A stretch of 64,000 nt of DNA. Source: Bugulina stolonifera. Lineage: Eukaryota; Bryozoa; Gymnolaemata; Cheilostomatida; Bugulidae. Position 1 is the first letter of the stretch; the number at the start of each line of letters is the position of its first letter. The translations under genes and the position numbers were made by a program. Below the pieces are notes generated by a model. The model did not search any database and was not told where the DNA came from. It saw only the letters and a program-made list of their open reading frames with translations. The stretch is from positions 14,511,700-14,575,699 of the forward strand of contig OW285191.1 in NCBI GenBank assembly GCA_935421135.1, in the 5' to 3' direction. Of this stretch, positions 14,501-27,050 are shown piece by piece.

Positions 14501-15338
14501 AAGTTCTCTACAAGATTATAACGTACATGTTTATAACAATCATGTTCTGTTTATCTTGATACAGTTGAATGGTGTGCTGTGTCTGGGGGAGAACATAGCA
14601 GACAATGGTGGAGTCTCAATCTCCTACAAGGCGTACTTGCAGGCTCTTGAAGACACTGGACAGAAACCCATGCAGCTTCCTGGCCTTGACCTTACAGATA
14701 AACAGCTATTCTTTTTAGCTTTTGCACAGGTAGGGGATACATCACTTGGCAAAACTATCAAGAGCAGGAATGACCTTTTTATACTACATGACATTGTGTA
14801 GTATAATAAGATCATTCCTGCTCTTGATAATATTTACTAACTACTTACTAGTTGCTGAAGTCAATAAATTGTGGTTTATTGGAACTAACAGCTGGAAGTT
14901 GTCTACCCAAAAGTTAGAAATAAAGAGAGGAAAATTCCACATTTAGCAGTTACTATGGGAAAATGGTGCTGGAAGATAAATTGTAGCTTTTGTCAGAGAT
15001 TAAGAGTTTTCAGCACTCACAAATTGCTAAAATAAATTTAAACATCTGTGGCAGAAATCTCTGATAGTGACATTGCAGGGATATGCACATTTTGATTGTA
15101 TTGTTATGGTTCAAGTGACCTTCCCCTGTGTATTAGAGCATAATATGTTATGATTTCTTAGATTTGGTGTATGAAGTCGACTCCAGAGTATGATCAGACC
15201 AGCTTAAACTACAACCCACATAGCCCTAGCAAGTTCAGAGTTCAGGGTACTTACTCCAACAACCCTGCCTTTGCTGAGGCTTTTAGTTGTAAGAAGGGCT
15301 CTCCATACAACCCCTCTAAAAGGTGTAAAGTCTGGTGA
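7287..15338 (+). CDS. M13-family zinc metallopeptidase (neprilysin/ECE-like), type II membrane protein
   Basis: Fifteen exons: 7287-7482, 7687-7847, 8099-8299, 8542-8673, 9557-9721, 10179-10286, 10639-10773, 11126-11304, 11727-11830, 12171-12289, 12807-13084, 13445-13555, 13868-14060, 14565-14729, 15162-15338. All phases agree and the total is 2424 bases (807 aa), close to the usual 700-800. A cytoplasmic tail of about 83 residues precedes one membrane anchor at about 84-106, so the catalytic part is extracellular or luminal. The M13 N-domain signature [14 protein letters not shown] follows. Catalytic signatures are NAYY (602-605), the zinc site HEISH (643-647) and GENIAD (702-707, third zinc ligand). 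The C-terminus is CKVW, like the family CxxW end. The family cleaves small signalling peptides. Whether it is closer to neprilysin or ECE cannot be settled by eye. S2P lies tail-to-tail downstream. Confidence 0.93.
11511..11580. repeat. (TTGA)n microsatellite in a peptidase intron
   Basis: Imperfect then clean tandem TTGA/GATT units, uninterrupted from about 11543 to 11579, lying in the intron between the exons ending at 11304 and starting at 11727. Confidence 0.9.
14756..14829. repeat. Near-perfect 74-nt hairpin in a peptidase intron
   Basis: The outer 17 bases (TATCAAGAGCAGGAATG) are exactly complementary to the last 17, and the stem continues with few mismatches to a small loop around 14792. 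It sits 27 bases after the donor at 14729, in the intron between the last two exons. It could be a miRNA-like precursor or a small foldback element; sequence alone does not decide. Confidence 0.6.
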
Positions 15339-15364
15339 TCTAGTCATTGTGTATAGTGTCTAGT

Positions 15365-15379
15365 ATATATATATATATG

Positions 15380-15411
<32 letters not shown>

Positions 15412-15412
15412 C
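15365..15412. repeat. (AT)n repeat in the peptidase 3' UTR
   Basis: An almost pure AT dinucleotide run about 27 bases after the peptidase stop codon, before the poly(A) signal at 15764. Confidence 0.9.
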
Positions 15413-15763
15413 TATAATTATTGTTTTTTTAAAATAGTGTATTTAACACTACTTGGTCTTTTTTGTTATTAATTACTTCATGAACAGTTTGAATAATTCA
15501 AGTAAATAATTAAGTGACCCTATTATATGTTTTAAATAGTCTGCATTGGATAACTGCCTTTCTAGTTTTGTTATGCAACTTTTATTTTTTATAACAAGAT
15601 ATGAGATCTCACCAACAGAACAAGGAAATAGATCTGAAATAGTTTTGTATTAGCTAGCATAATAGTTGGCAAATCTGAAAGTTCAAATGTTATGTTATTA
15701 AACTATTCATTGCCAAATTGTGGTGTTCAACCATAGCATTCTCTTCATGTTATTTCAATTATG

Positions 15764-15769
15764 AATAAA
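15764..15769 (+). promoter_or_regulatory. Poly(A) signal AATAAA for the M13 peptidase
   Basis: A canonical hexamer about 425 bases after the stop at 15338 and only 31 bases from the opposing signal of the S2P gene. Confidence 0.65.
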
Positions 15770-15799
15770 ACTGTTAAAATTTGGAATGGCATTGTTAAG

Positions 15800-15805
15800 T
15801 TTATT
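15800..15805 (-). promoter_or_regulatory. Poly(A) signal for the S2P gene (minus strand)
   Basis: TTTATT on the plus strand reads AATAAA on the minus strand, about 190 bases beyond the S2P stop at 15996. It faces the peptidase signal at 15764. Confidence 0.6.
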
Positions 15806-15995
15806 TGGATCAGTTAGTAACACAAAGATAAAGAAATTTTTTGACTCTTTTTCATTGCAACATTACAAACAGGACAACAAGCATAGTTCCCCAAAAACTT
15901 CGACAGACAAAGTTTATGGTATACCAAGGTTACATTGGGAGTTTTAGAAGCTGTTCCACTCATATGACCTTCACCTCCAGATAAGACCCCTAAGT

Positions 15996-18900
15996 TCAGA
16001 ATAAGAGTCCATACATGGCCAGTAAAACATTGGCCAACAATAGAAATGTACCAAAAAGCACACTAACCGTCAATATGATTTCCCTCTGGTCTGTGGTATA
16101 ATTTTTGAATACTATTTCTATAACTGCTTTAGCTATATACTGGCCGTCCAGTGCATAGCAAGGTACTATGTTAAGCAGGGCCAATGCACCAGACAGGGAT
16201 ATAAAGTATCTGGGAGGTAAATGTTAAAGAATATAATCCACTCTGAATGTAGAACATACATGTACACTGTAGTAACCACAGAATGCAAGTTTGTCTGAAA
16301 ATTAGTGTTGAGTACTACATGTACAACAAATGTGACCATGACATATCTGAAGTGAATACGGGCACAAAATGTGAGCAGTCTCACAAAGACAACAACAATA
16401 TTATTAGAACGTTTTGTCACTTAGAGAAATGAGTCAACTCGAAAAGGATACTTGAAGAGATTCTCCAAAGCATAGGGAAGGGAGATTGGAGCCATGTAGT
16501 ATTTTGGCACAACCTCACCAATAATAACTGCAACATCAACAATTCAACATTTAACATACAAACATTATATGAAAATAACACAGAAAAAGCTCCCAATGTC
16601 TACATTTCAATATAATAGGTCTAGGTATGCAATCTACCTAGATGCTATTTATAATCAACTACGGCATAGCTTACCAGAGAGGTGTAGCTCAGCAGGGTGC
16701 CCAAAGAAGAGTACGGGAGGTTTCTTGGATCTGTATATAACAAGTAGTCTGGTTTTGTTATTGAGATGTCCTGTATATGGAGTAACACACTGTGCAGAGG
16801 GAGGAAACTCCTTACATCTTTGATAAGTTATCACCTCTCTAGCTACCAAACATCGGAGTTCTTCCTAAATGTAATGATTATGAATGATGCAACCAGCTGA
16901 GGAATTATAATGGGCAAAACCTTGCAGTTACCTTTTAAAATAGCCCGACTATTCTCACATACAATTAGATAGTCTTACAGGAACCTTCATGTATGGAACT
17001 AAGCAAAGTAATACTTCGCATGAGCAGCTGAACGATAACTAACGTCTCAAACGAAAGGAATACCCACCCTTGAATGTTTATAAGCTTGGAATTGGGTAAA
17101 ACATCATCACGTCACGGAGATGATAAACTAATACAATGTTAATAATTACATACATAAATAAATAGATGCAGGGAACAGACCAGAAGTAAGGTTAAGATAC
17201 ACACCCTGCCTGGTTGATCAGCTATATTTGGATTGTTGTGTTTAAAGCATATGTGATTGTCAGCCTCTCCACAGATACAGTCATTATCTATAATAGAGAT
17301 CTGATTGTATGTTACAGTTATAAATTATTGTATTTCTGTAAATATTAACTGAACTATGAAAACGAGATACAAAGGGTGCAACAATGTATGCCCATAGGAA
17401 TGAAGAAATATTCTGTTACTAGCCTGAGTTTACCTGATAGCGTCAGGGGAGGGCTATGTATCTCCATCACAGTTTTAGGAACAGCATATGAAGTAGTGGT
17501 ATTAGCCTCTAAGGATAATGTTAGACAGTTCATCCAATCAGAGACGGAGTTCACCTTACAGCTGTCAATCTGTGTTACAATGTCTCCTGGGAAGAGTCCG
17601 GACTCTCCAGACACTACCGTACTCTAAAACCACAAGGCAGAGCATTTCCTGTGACATGAATCTGGGATGACATCAAAAAAATTAGAACAGAAAGATAACA
17701 GAGAAAAGTGACAATATTAACTGTCAGGACGAACCTTTTTAAAATTGATTTGTGTGACAATACAATTCACATAACAGAACTAGAAAAAAACTTCAATACA
17801 TCCACGCATTCAGTGGTAACTAATATTCACCTATGTCTTCCACACTATGTGGTGGAACCGAGACACTAATGTCTGTATTGTTTAGGAAATGCTACAGATG
17901 AAGGGCAAATGGAATTGCTACATCAGCATAACTCCTTCTATTGAGATTTTATATTAGCTATTAACTAACCTCAGTATGTGAGACAATCATAAGCTGTTCA
18001 TGAATACTATAGAAAGGTCGAAGGGTAACAGGAAGGCTAAATAGTAGCATTACTCCAATCAGCACAATGATCAGGTTGTGCCAGATACCAGCACAGAATA
18101 TCTTCAGCTGTTTCCAAGCACTCACAGCAAACAAAGTCTCTGAATGCATGTCAACGAAGGCTCCTGGATATATTACAAACATGAACATCCCAAAACCATT
18201 AATTCTCACCGACTCTCTAAAAAGTGCAATAAAGCAAAATTTTAAGATCACTCACATTTATTATTAGTACAGAGCTGAAAAAGCTGGTGCACTGTTCTTA
18301 CAGAGTCTAGACAAGTGGTGGTATACAATAACTTAGACATGTGTAGGTCTATTATATACATGTAGCTGTAAAGTAACCAGAACACATTGAATAATTCATA
18401 TACATAGTATTCTAACCCACCTGACTGCTGCTACTGCGTGCCCAAACTCGTGTAACAAGGCACTAAGAAAGAGTGTGATTAAATAATAGCCAATATCTTT
18501 CTTCGGTAGATTAACCCCGGGAATCTACAACACAAAGATAAACCTCTCGCAATATATAACAGATATTATCATTGAGTGTTGTACACATAGGCCTTAAAAC
18601 TAGTGATTTAAAGTTGTGCTCTCTCTCCATGTATAAAAACATATATGGATACAACTCCGAAATAGCAGCTCAACTCTATATGTTCTGACCATATGCATCA
18701 TCAAGGATATTTTGAAGCAAACGCAAGTATTTTACAAACAATCATCATTGAAGCAGTAGGAGTAGCAAAGATAATGCCATATTTACAACACAATGTAATG
18801 TGCGAAATGATAATTGTAAAGTTATGCTTTGTAAATGTCTATATGATAATAAGATTTCTTACAACCGGCTTGAGAATCTGTTCATCACTCTTCTGTGTTC

Positions 18901-19386
18901 TAACTAATGTGTTAATGGGCACCATACAGAGGAAAATAATAGAGAATACACCACACATAAGGGAGGCAAACACCCCGACATCAAACCATCCATCTAAAAG
19001 CCGAGGATTCAGCTGTCCCATCCATATAAATAATCGGTTAAGTCTTCTTGTATACCATTGACACCTCCCCGCTTGCATTGTGATACCATTCTCGGTAATG
19101 ATCCTGTGGTAGTGACCTTGCCACCACCTGCTGGCATTGAACTGCAAACATAATCACACAAATTATGGGTTTATGGTTGGTCGATTTAGAGTGCCTAAAC
19201 AGAACAAGGTAAGATAAGAAATTTTATAGCAACACGAATTTTTTTATTATGCGACTAGAAGTTGATCTTTGTAACGAACTACAAAATTTAATAGATAATT
19301 CATATCCATACCTTTGAAAAAGAGTCAATCAGATATAGAAGACACCAAATGCCGATCATTAATGCAAACCCTTGATACACCTCCAT
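15996..19386 (-). CDS. MBTPS2: Site-2 protease, intramembrane zinc metalloprotease (S2P)
   Basis: Nine exons in gene order: 19312-19386, 18866-19141, 18421-18524, 17970-18216, 17434-17623, 17205-17287, 16675-16864, 16452-16527, 15996-16209. Phases agree and the total is 1455 bases (484 aa; the human protein is 519). The start MEVYQGFAL with a hydrophobic first segment fits the family N-terminus. The zinc motif HEFGH is at 142-146 in a membrane segment. The conserved block with VRINGFGMF, IYPGAFVD and FCAGIWHN follows. A PDZ-like stretch with LFPGDIVTQID and a cysteine-containing luminal loop come next, and NIVPCYALDG (427-436) supplies the third zinc ligand. The human poly-serine stretch is absent. 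In animals S2P releases SREBP and ATF6 by cleavage in the Golgi membrane. Confidence 0.94.
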
Positions 19387-19777
19387 ATCCCTGAGATGAA
19401 TTTTAAACCTAAAATAAAGTTGAGATATATTTCCAAAGTAAACAGACAAATTTGACGGTGCAATCTGTTGAGTGATTGACATCACTGACCTAGAGGACCG
19501 ATGTGGAGGAAAGGGCTGACTACAGACAAGACACGACCAATTCAAGGTCAGAGCTTGAGATATATATATGACCTCATATCACTTATGTGAAATTAATTAC
19601 CAATAAACTCTTGAACAGTACACATCTCTCTTGAATTATTTGTTTACCTGCTAGGATTGAATGGGTTGTACTACCTAACCCACTACAGTACTGAGTGCGT
19701 CCTACATGTACATGTAAGCTAGTACCTTGTCCCGACACTATGTGGACATTTGACTCTTTTTGGTGGAATATTATTAA

Positions 19778-20366
19778 ACCACTACTGTCGCACCATTCAA
19801 TATTTGCAAATAATAGGCTATTGCTCATCTTGTTTCATTAAGATTAATGTGTTGCTTGCCTTTGTAAACCTAGTGGTGGCCAAGATAAACTCATTTGAAT
19901 ATTGGCTATTATGTCTTATGACCTCCAGCCAGCATTGAGACCTGTTAAGTTCTTATGGCTATGCCTGTGCTAAGTCTATAGCCTACTTAAAAAGTTGTTG
20001 AGTAGGTAGGTAACAGCATCAAATAGCTAAGTAATCTTATTGAGTCAACACTAACTGTCATTCTATAAATAACTCTAGAGTGCAGCGGTAAACAATCAAT
20101 GCCAATGACCAACAACAATGCAATGTGTTGCAGGCCCTATGGCAATCTCTGCAGCACTCTTTTATATTAACCGCTTAAATGCTTTCAAAATTCCCAACAT
20201 ACATCTGTAGGCTACAGTATTAAAATAGATAGGGTTTTCTTAGCAGCAACTAGGGTTCCAAACACATAGAAACAACACATCAATCTTACTGAAATAGGGT
20301 GAACAATATTATTTATTTGCAAATATTCTATATTGAATGGTGCGACAGTAGAGTAGGCCTAGTGGT
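19778..20366. mobile_element. Non-autonomous DNA transposon (MITE) with TTAA target sites
   Basis: A 589-bp segment is bounded by TTAA at 19774-19777 and 20367-20370. Its ends are inverted: ACCACTA then CTGTCGCACCATTC on the left, and the same blocks on the opposite strand at the right, where an extra GGCCTACT is inserted. There is no coding capacity. TTAA duplications are typical of piggyBac and Kolobok superfamilies; which one cannot be told from the ends. Confidence 0.72.
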
Positions 20367-20370
20367 TTAA

Positions 20371-21121
20371 GCACGTTATGTTTTGTTAATGTTAATGTTT
20401 GTTGTTTGTAGATGTTAAGAATTTTGTGGTAGAACTATGCGGTGTGCTAGTTACGTCCTACCCACGATCATTACAATATTTATGGTGACAAAATTAATAA
20501 AATTTCTCGCTCAGTAACATTTACATTAATATAATAGCCCAAACCATTAATAATTTTAAATTTTGTAACCTAACTAAACTCTATACCCCATCAAATACAA
20601 AATTATCAGTTACCTAGATTAGACTATCTAAAGCCTAGCACTTAGAATTGACTACTATCTATGCTGTAAACACACGTGTTTAAAAGGTCAGTATCAGCAT
20701 CAAGTGCAGAAACAAGCAGATCATTGTTCACATATTGTGTTATATGAGCAACAAAATTCATTCAATGAAGAGATATCCATGTTTTTGCGACAGCACAGTC
20801 TTAGTTGCAAATAGTCTGTGTTCTTTGAAGTCATATACTTGGGTGCCCTCGAAAACTGTCACGCAGTTGTGAGTTTGAAAACCGCACTAACTGGCTTCTT
20901 TTACCAATCGGGAATTGTCTTTCCATAGTCGCCCGTGTTTTGTGGGGATACAACTCGCAATGAATGACAACTTTCGTGGAAACCTTCAATTTGTCCTCCA
21001 CTTCAGTACAATCTGCCACCTAATCATTTTCCTAATTTCTGGGGGCTGAAGAGTATTGTCTATATCATTGCATGCATGTTGGAAAAATCGATAGCAATGC
21101 TCTTCTCAGAAATTTGACAAC
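20371..21121. other. Intergenic stretch between S2P and kaptin
   Basis: This is presumably the S2P upstream region together with sequence beyond the kaptin 3' end. It has one minus-strand frame of 62 codons at 20831-21019, preceded by an acceptor-like GATTAG and less AT-rich than its surroundings. It does not connect in phase to a neighbour that I can see and I recognise no family. Confidence 0.4.
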
Positions 21122-21127
21122 TTTATT
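21122..21127 (-). promoter_or_regulatory. Probable poly(A) signal for kaptin (minus strand)
   Basis: AATAAA on the minus strand about 236 bases beyond the kaptin stop at 21363. Confidence 0.45.
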
Positions 21128-21362
21128 GTATTCAGATTTGCTACCATACCATATAACAATTAACATCAACTTGGTAGTCTCAAAGCATATAATTATAAAC
21201 ATGAAGAGGCAAATAAATGAGTTAGACTATATTATACAAAACCAATTAAATAAAAATATACAAAATTATATCATACTAAGCACCACTGTACATCTAAATA
21301 AGAGAAAATATTATGTGTAAAACATTAGAAATAGCTACAGCCCCAGTAGAGTAAAATGAGGA

Positions 21363-24300
21363 TTATGAAGTCAAACTATGGTGAGAACTCAAACCATCAT
21401 TTTCCTTAGATGAGTCCCCTTTATCATTTTCTGAAGCATTTTTAGCCTTCAATCTTTTAAAACAGTTTTGTAGATCAGTCAATCGTTCACTGATAAAGCA
21501 TGCAGCCTTGTTGATATCCTTCTGTAAAGTATTTTAAAGTACAACATTTTAGTGACAGTTTTAGTCAAGTCATGGTAAAGTAATCTCTGTTACGTGAAGA
21601 AGTTGACTAATTTGTGTCTAACTTCTAAGCTAAAAGGTGGGCTATCATAAACATAGACTTGCTAACCTTTTGGAGTACTTAATCGTCAGCTTGTGAACTT
21701 AATTATTGACTTGAGATATGATACTTAATTATAGACTGGAAACTTGACTATACCTATAGTATAATATATAAAAAGAAGACCAGTGATAAAACCAACCTGT
21801 AGTATATGTAGGCCTCTCATTGAGAGCACAGCTAAGTCTTTGACCCCATCACCAGTGAGATCTAATGGCATTAATGAGTGAATAGGATACTGTAGACTGT
21901 GTTCCCACAGAAGACAGGTAGCTTCACTAGCAGGGGCTGTACTGTCAAACTTATAGGCCAGTATTCTCTACAATAGAACACAGATAATACAAAGATCATG
22001 AGAGATTTGAATAGAGTCTCTTGTGCATCAAGTACATTTGGGATAGGCTACACTACTGCCTACCTGACCAAATGTTCCCAGGATAATCTCATTTAGTCCA
22101 TCAAAATCCACATCAGCCACACAACCACAGAGTACACTGTCGTAATTGTACGAATTCTTCAAGGTTATCTGACCGTTCAATCCATTCTTTTTTATATCTC
22201 TAGAATAATAAGTACGCTATGAGAACACTCCTTGCTAGAAGACAGTTGATAGTTGACAAGGATGAATTCTAACTCAGACTACTAGTGTATACGATAAAAA
22301 TAAAGGTCATATTGTAGAAGTAGTTGTGAGGTTGGATATTACAATTAATATACCATCACAATACTTGATACTAACCTGTAAACGCTGGCTACCTCAAGTG
22401 CATGGCACACTAGTACATGTATAACTGGTTCCTCTCTTCTCTCCCCATCTAAACACATAGTACAGTAGACATTACTAACATAATTACAGAAAAAAGACTA
22501 AACATTCACCTTCTCCTCTGTATGTCTCATGACTAACTTCAACAGGTTGAAATTCCCACTAAATATTACACTGTAGATATACTTGCATAACTGTACAACA
22601 AGTGCTTGGTGAATGATACAGGTAAATGATGCAGGTAATTAGTGAATAGCTGCCTGTAAACATGTTAGTCTATATATGTTAATAGTGGTTATAGCAAGTA
22701 GATGATATGTGACTGAGCAGCATACAATCTAGTTTAGTTGAAGCTCCCAATTTCTGATTACACAGACACCATTCGAGAATACAACTAGGAGTCTCTATTA
22801 TATAGCATTAGTAATTCACCTCCAAACCACATCCTGGCAGAGCTAGTATACAGTAGTTATTGACTATCAGTTCATTAATAAAATTGTCACCGTTTAAAAG
22901 AACTACATGTACATTATAGGCTGAGAAAACAAACAAAACTCACATAAGATATATATATTTGTATACCAAGTCATGTGTAGAACTTTAGCTAGCCAAATTA
23001 AAACGAGGTAACTAGAAAATGTTACAAACTCTATAGTTGGGATCCTCAAATCAATCACCAAGGGTTATTTTATTGAGGAGCTTTGAACCAAGGCTATTAG
23101 ACATTCTGTGACTAATGAGCGTTTTACTATGAAAATAATTCAGTTGACAATGCTTGTGTTTGGATATGCTGCCACTGTAACCATCTATGTCAGCACCTAG
23201 CATAGAAGCAATTTCTTCTAGAGAGCTACTTCAATATTAAAGAGACTGTGATCGGCTTAAATTCTTCACCCTTAGAGGAAGTGAATTTCAGGGAACAATA
23301 TTAATTTTATAGACTACCTATTAGCTGGGAATTGAACATTGAAAGTTCTAGAATCAATTTAGAGAAATAGAAATACCGCCCTCTATCATAGACACCCCTC
23401 TATCATAGACACACATAAACAATGACTTCAGGGGAAAAAGCATTTGCTTATTCTACATGTACACGTACACCTAACGCACCACCACACAAATGTTAACAAC
23501 TAGAGTCAATAGAATGAAAGGTTAATTATGGCAAGAAAATGGAAAATTTTTCATGTCAATCATCAGAGGGAAGTGAATGATGGTACTTTGGAATCACTTA
23601 CATACAATGTACAAATACATATACAGCCTACATACTATTTACCCTCCACCTAATTTAAGCAGCTAGCTCTAAAGACAGATCGTATAGCAACAACCCCCTC
23701 TTTCATGGCTATCCACTCACTGGCACACCATAGTTTGAGTCATCAATATTCAACAGCCAACAACAAAAGTGACAGCTACTTTCAGTTGTAAATCAATGAC
23801 CATATAGAATATAATATTGAAGATCTTTTGCGCTATTGAAATTCATAAACTGTCTACTCAAAGGCAAGGAATTGACAGATTTTAAATGGAGTGGATGGCC
23901 TTGAAAGGGTCTTATGTGGCAGTTAAATAGATAATCATTGGTTGCTAGTGTCTGACATAATCAATACTTTATTATTACCTGGTAACACATGATCTGCAAT
24001 GCAGTTTAACACATTCAACATACCTTCAATAAATCATCTAATCATAAAAAACTAAACATTCCCTTCTCAAATGAGAAATGTATACAACATTATCATCTAC
24101 TAAAAATGTCAATATTTCTTCTACAGAAAGTGGACATAACTTCTTGTGTATAGAATACTAACAGGAATGTTAACCAAAACACTAACAACATGTATAAATA
24201 TAACTACATGGTATATAACGATATTATCACTCACCATATAGTGGGCGGCAGTAATGAGGTATTGGAACATCTGGTTCATCAGAGAACATGACCAATCTAG

Positions 24301-26574
24301 TCACAGGGCCAAACCCCATGGTTTCTGAAGTCTTGAGAATGGCTAATAATAATTATGTTTAATGTCTACAAACGGCTATGGCAACACATTATGGAATAGT
24401 AATGGGAATATCACAACTAAAGTTTAAAAAAGTCTTGGGAATTGTAAATAATGCTAAGTTACCAATGAAACTTAGACACAGGTGCGAAGTAAAACAGACA
24501 TATACCACCCAACTCTATATAATATACTCACTGTTATTCTCAACATCTACCATGAAGAAGGTAACTTTACCAGCCTCTGATCCAGTACAAGTGAGACGCC
24601 TTTTGTTCTCTTCATAGTACAATATGTCCATGAAGTAAATACTACAAACATAATACAGCATACATTGATACTTTTGATAATAAATAGAAAGTGTGTCTAA
24701 TATGCAGATAAAGTCACATCGTCAGTGGTGATATTTCTGTGAGATTAATAGTACCACTAAAACTGATTCCAATGGTAGCAAGTTAAAATGTAGAATAAGC
24801 AAGCATATTTCAACATAACCTTTAACATAAAAACTCAAAAAACAACAAGCAGGCCACATCTGTGTTTCAGCAGACAACATTTAAGCATAGATAAAGTAAA
24901 ATAGCTAAACTACCTGCTCTCTATATCTTTGTCCAATTCTGGGAAGTATTTACCAACAGCTGACTCTTTGAAAGTACTGACAGGACCTCTGGTTCTTCTC
25001 TAACAAGAACATTGTGCTGAGTATCACACTATGCTATATATTAGTATAAATCCAACATAGTATCAGGTACACACACTAAGCAATTAAGCTGTAGGGAAGT
25101 ATTTCGTGTTAATACCATATTGAACAGAAATGCCATGTCTAATTACAAAACTCACCTCTTTGTATAGATGGATCTTTTTACAAGTTGTGCTAACAAGGAA
25201 CACAGTGCTGGCTGTACCATGCTTGAATATTCTACAACATCATGACTGTGTTAACAGAGCACAATTAGGTTACTGCTTGTGTCTATAGAGACTACTTGCA
25301 TTGCAATTTATGTATAGTAGAATGATGTTAATAATATTATCATCATTTCAATGAGAATTGGTCTTAGTGCATCACAAATAGTCTTTCATATATATACAAC
25401 CTAAACTTACTGCGCATGGGTTATTTGACATGGTATACCCTCCATTTCTGTTGGTATTCCTTTTTCTACAACAACACCATTATATTATCACATTACTATA
25501 ACTTTTTATTAGTGTATTACTGTATTACTATAGCACTGTATTACTATAATATTAGTGTGTTGCTATATCCCTGTATTAGTATTTTAGTATACATCTTCCA
25601 AATCCATCAGAAATCAAAAGTATTGAAATGACATCCATCAAAATAAATTTAAAGGTAGTAAAATTACTACAGCAGAACCAAAAGTATCCACTACCATTAA
25701 ACATTTAATTGATTTAACTATGTATTACTCCTACAGAACTATGGCCAATATTTCTATCATTTCGATTGAATATTTACGGCTGCAAATATACTTATATCAA
25801 CTAAAAATTATTGCACACAATATCTACAGCATATACATACTGTACATGTACATGTATATCAATATAGGCACCACTCAGACAACGGTTACATCATACACAA
25901 GTATGTAGTACAAATAGAGTACCTGTTGCGACCTGCATCGAATTGTAGAACTGTTTGCCAGGTTTCAGAGGAGCAGTATATATAATAGTAAAACCACACG
26001 GACCTCGCTCGAGATGGTTAATAAATGTCATACCCAACACTATCATTGATTGGCCAGTATTTGGGTCTGTTTTAGTGAATGAATCCATGGAAACCATCTC
26101 AGCAGCTCCTAGTAAGTGTGACAGTTGTTTTCATATCAAGCAGTTAACTCAGGGCAAATACTGTAAATTATATAAAATATTAATATCGACATTCTGTCCT
26201 AATGACATAAATTGTAGACCTACCTTTGATCATGGAATTAAGACTCCGGGGTTCAAATAGGAGATAACTCCTGCATCTCATACTCGACATACGCATTATA
26301 CATAGGCCTATTATATAATAGCACAACGCTTACTTGGTATGTATTGAGATCTGAACTGATTGTTCTCAGGTTTGGGTTCATTATCTTCAGATACAACATA
26401 CTCAAACAGTGTGATGTCTCCATTCAGACATGCTACTAACACCTTTTCACATGTTGACTTGGAATTAGTCGTGTGCGTCGTGTAGTGACTCATACCATAA
26501 ACATTGCTCTGTGTGTCAGTCGGCAGAACACAAAAATGTGCTTCTGTGAAGCAGGAGCGTCCGACTTCCGCCAT
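21363..26574 (-). CDS. KPTN: Kaptin, KICSTOR complex subunit
   Basis: Thirteen exons in gene order: 26334-26574, 25923-26108, 25411-25465, 25156-25231, 24914-24999, 24532-24641, 24235-24342, 22820-22902, 22510-22558, 22376-22448, 22064-22199, 21797-21967, 21363-21521. Phases agree and the total is 1533 bases (510 aa; human about 436). Recognition rests on the N-terminal SNVYG with a first blade VLVACLNGDITLFEY, the GMTFINH block, and the C-terminal NEIILGTFGQ and LDLTGDGVKDLAVLS, an FG-GAP/beta-propeller repeat as in kaptin and ITFG2. In animals KICSTOR (KPTN, ITFG2, C12orf66, SZT2) anchors GATOR1 at lysosomes and restrains mTORC1. The C-terminal 50 residues are basic then serine-rich and look lineage-specific. 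The intron from 22903 to 24234 is the longest (1.3 kb) and holds no exon that I see. Confidence 0.88.
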
Positions 26575-27042
26575 AATCCAATCAAGAATATATTTAAATG
26601 CCGTAGAAGTAAGTCTTATAGGACCTCTGTACAGGGTCTGCTACAAAAAAGAGTAGAAACCAAATTTAACTGTTACTTCAATATACAATTAATCACATTA
26701 TTATAGGTGAGGATTATTATAATTATTATAATAATGCTAAGCCAGAAGAAACTGCATTAATGGCCACTTTTATAGTAACATGGCAGCGCTGTTGGTTAGC
26801 ACTTGCAGCAATAAAGGGTTTAAGACTCAACTACAATAACTACAAATGTTAGTGTACAAAAAGATTGTTTACCACTATCACTATGACTATCTCCAACTTA
26901 TTTAAAGTTTTGTTTCACCTTTTATTAGACAATTTCAATTTGCAACTACCTATTAAAACTGACTATTAGCATAAGAATAATAAGTAAAATATAGAATAGT
27001 AAGTAAAGTATAGTAATTAGTAAAGCTACAGTACGTGTATAA
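26575..27042. other. Kaptin upstream region
   Basis: AT-rich sequence before the kaptin start codon. No other gene is visible. It ends at the 8-bp target site of the hAT element. Confidence 0.5.
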
Positions 27043-27050
27043 GTATTAGT

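Noticed and set aside
21072..21320. An 82-codon plus-strand frame
   Set aside because: Mostly Asn, Ile and Lys codons of AT-rich DNA, opposite the kaptin 3' UTR.
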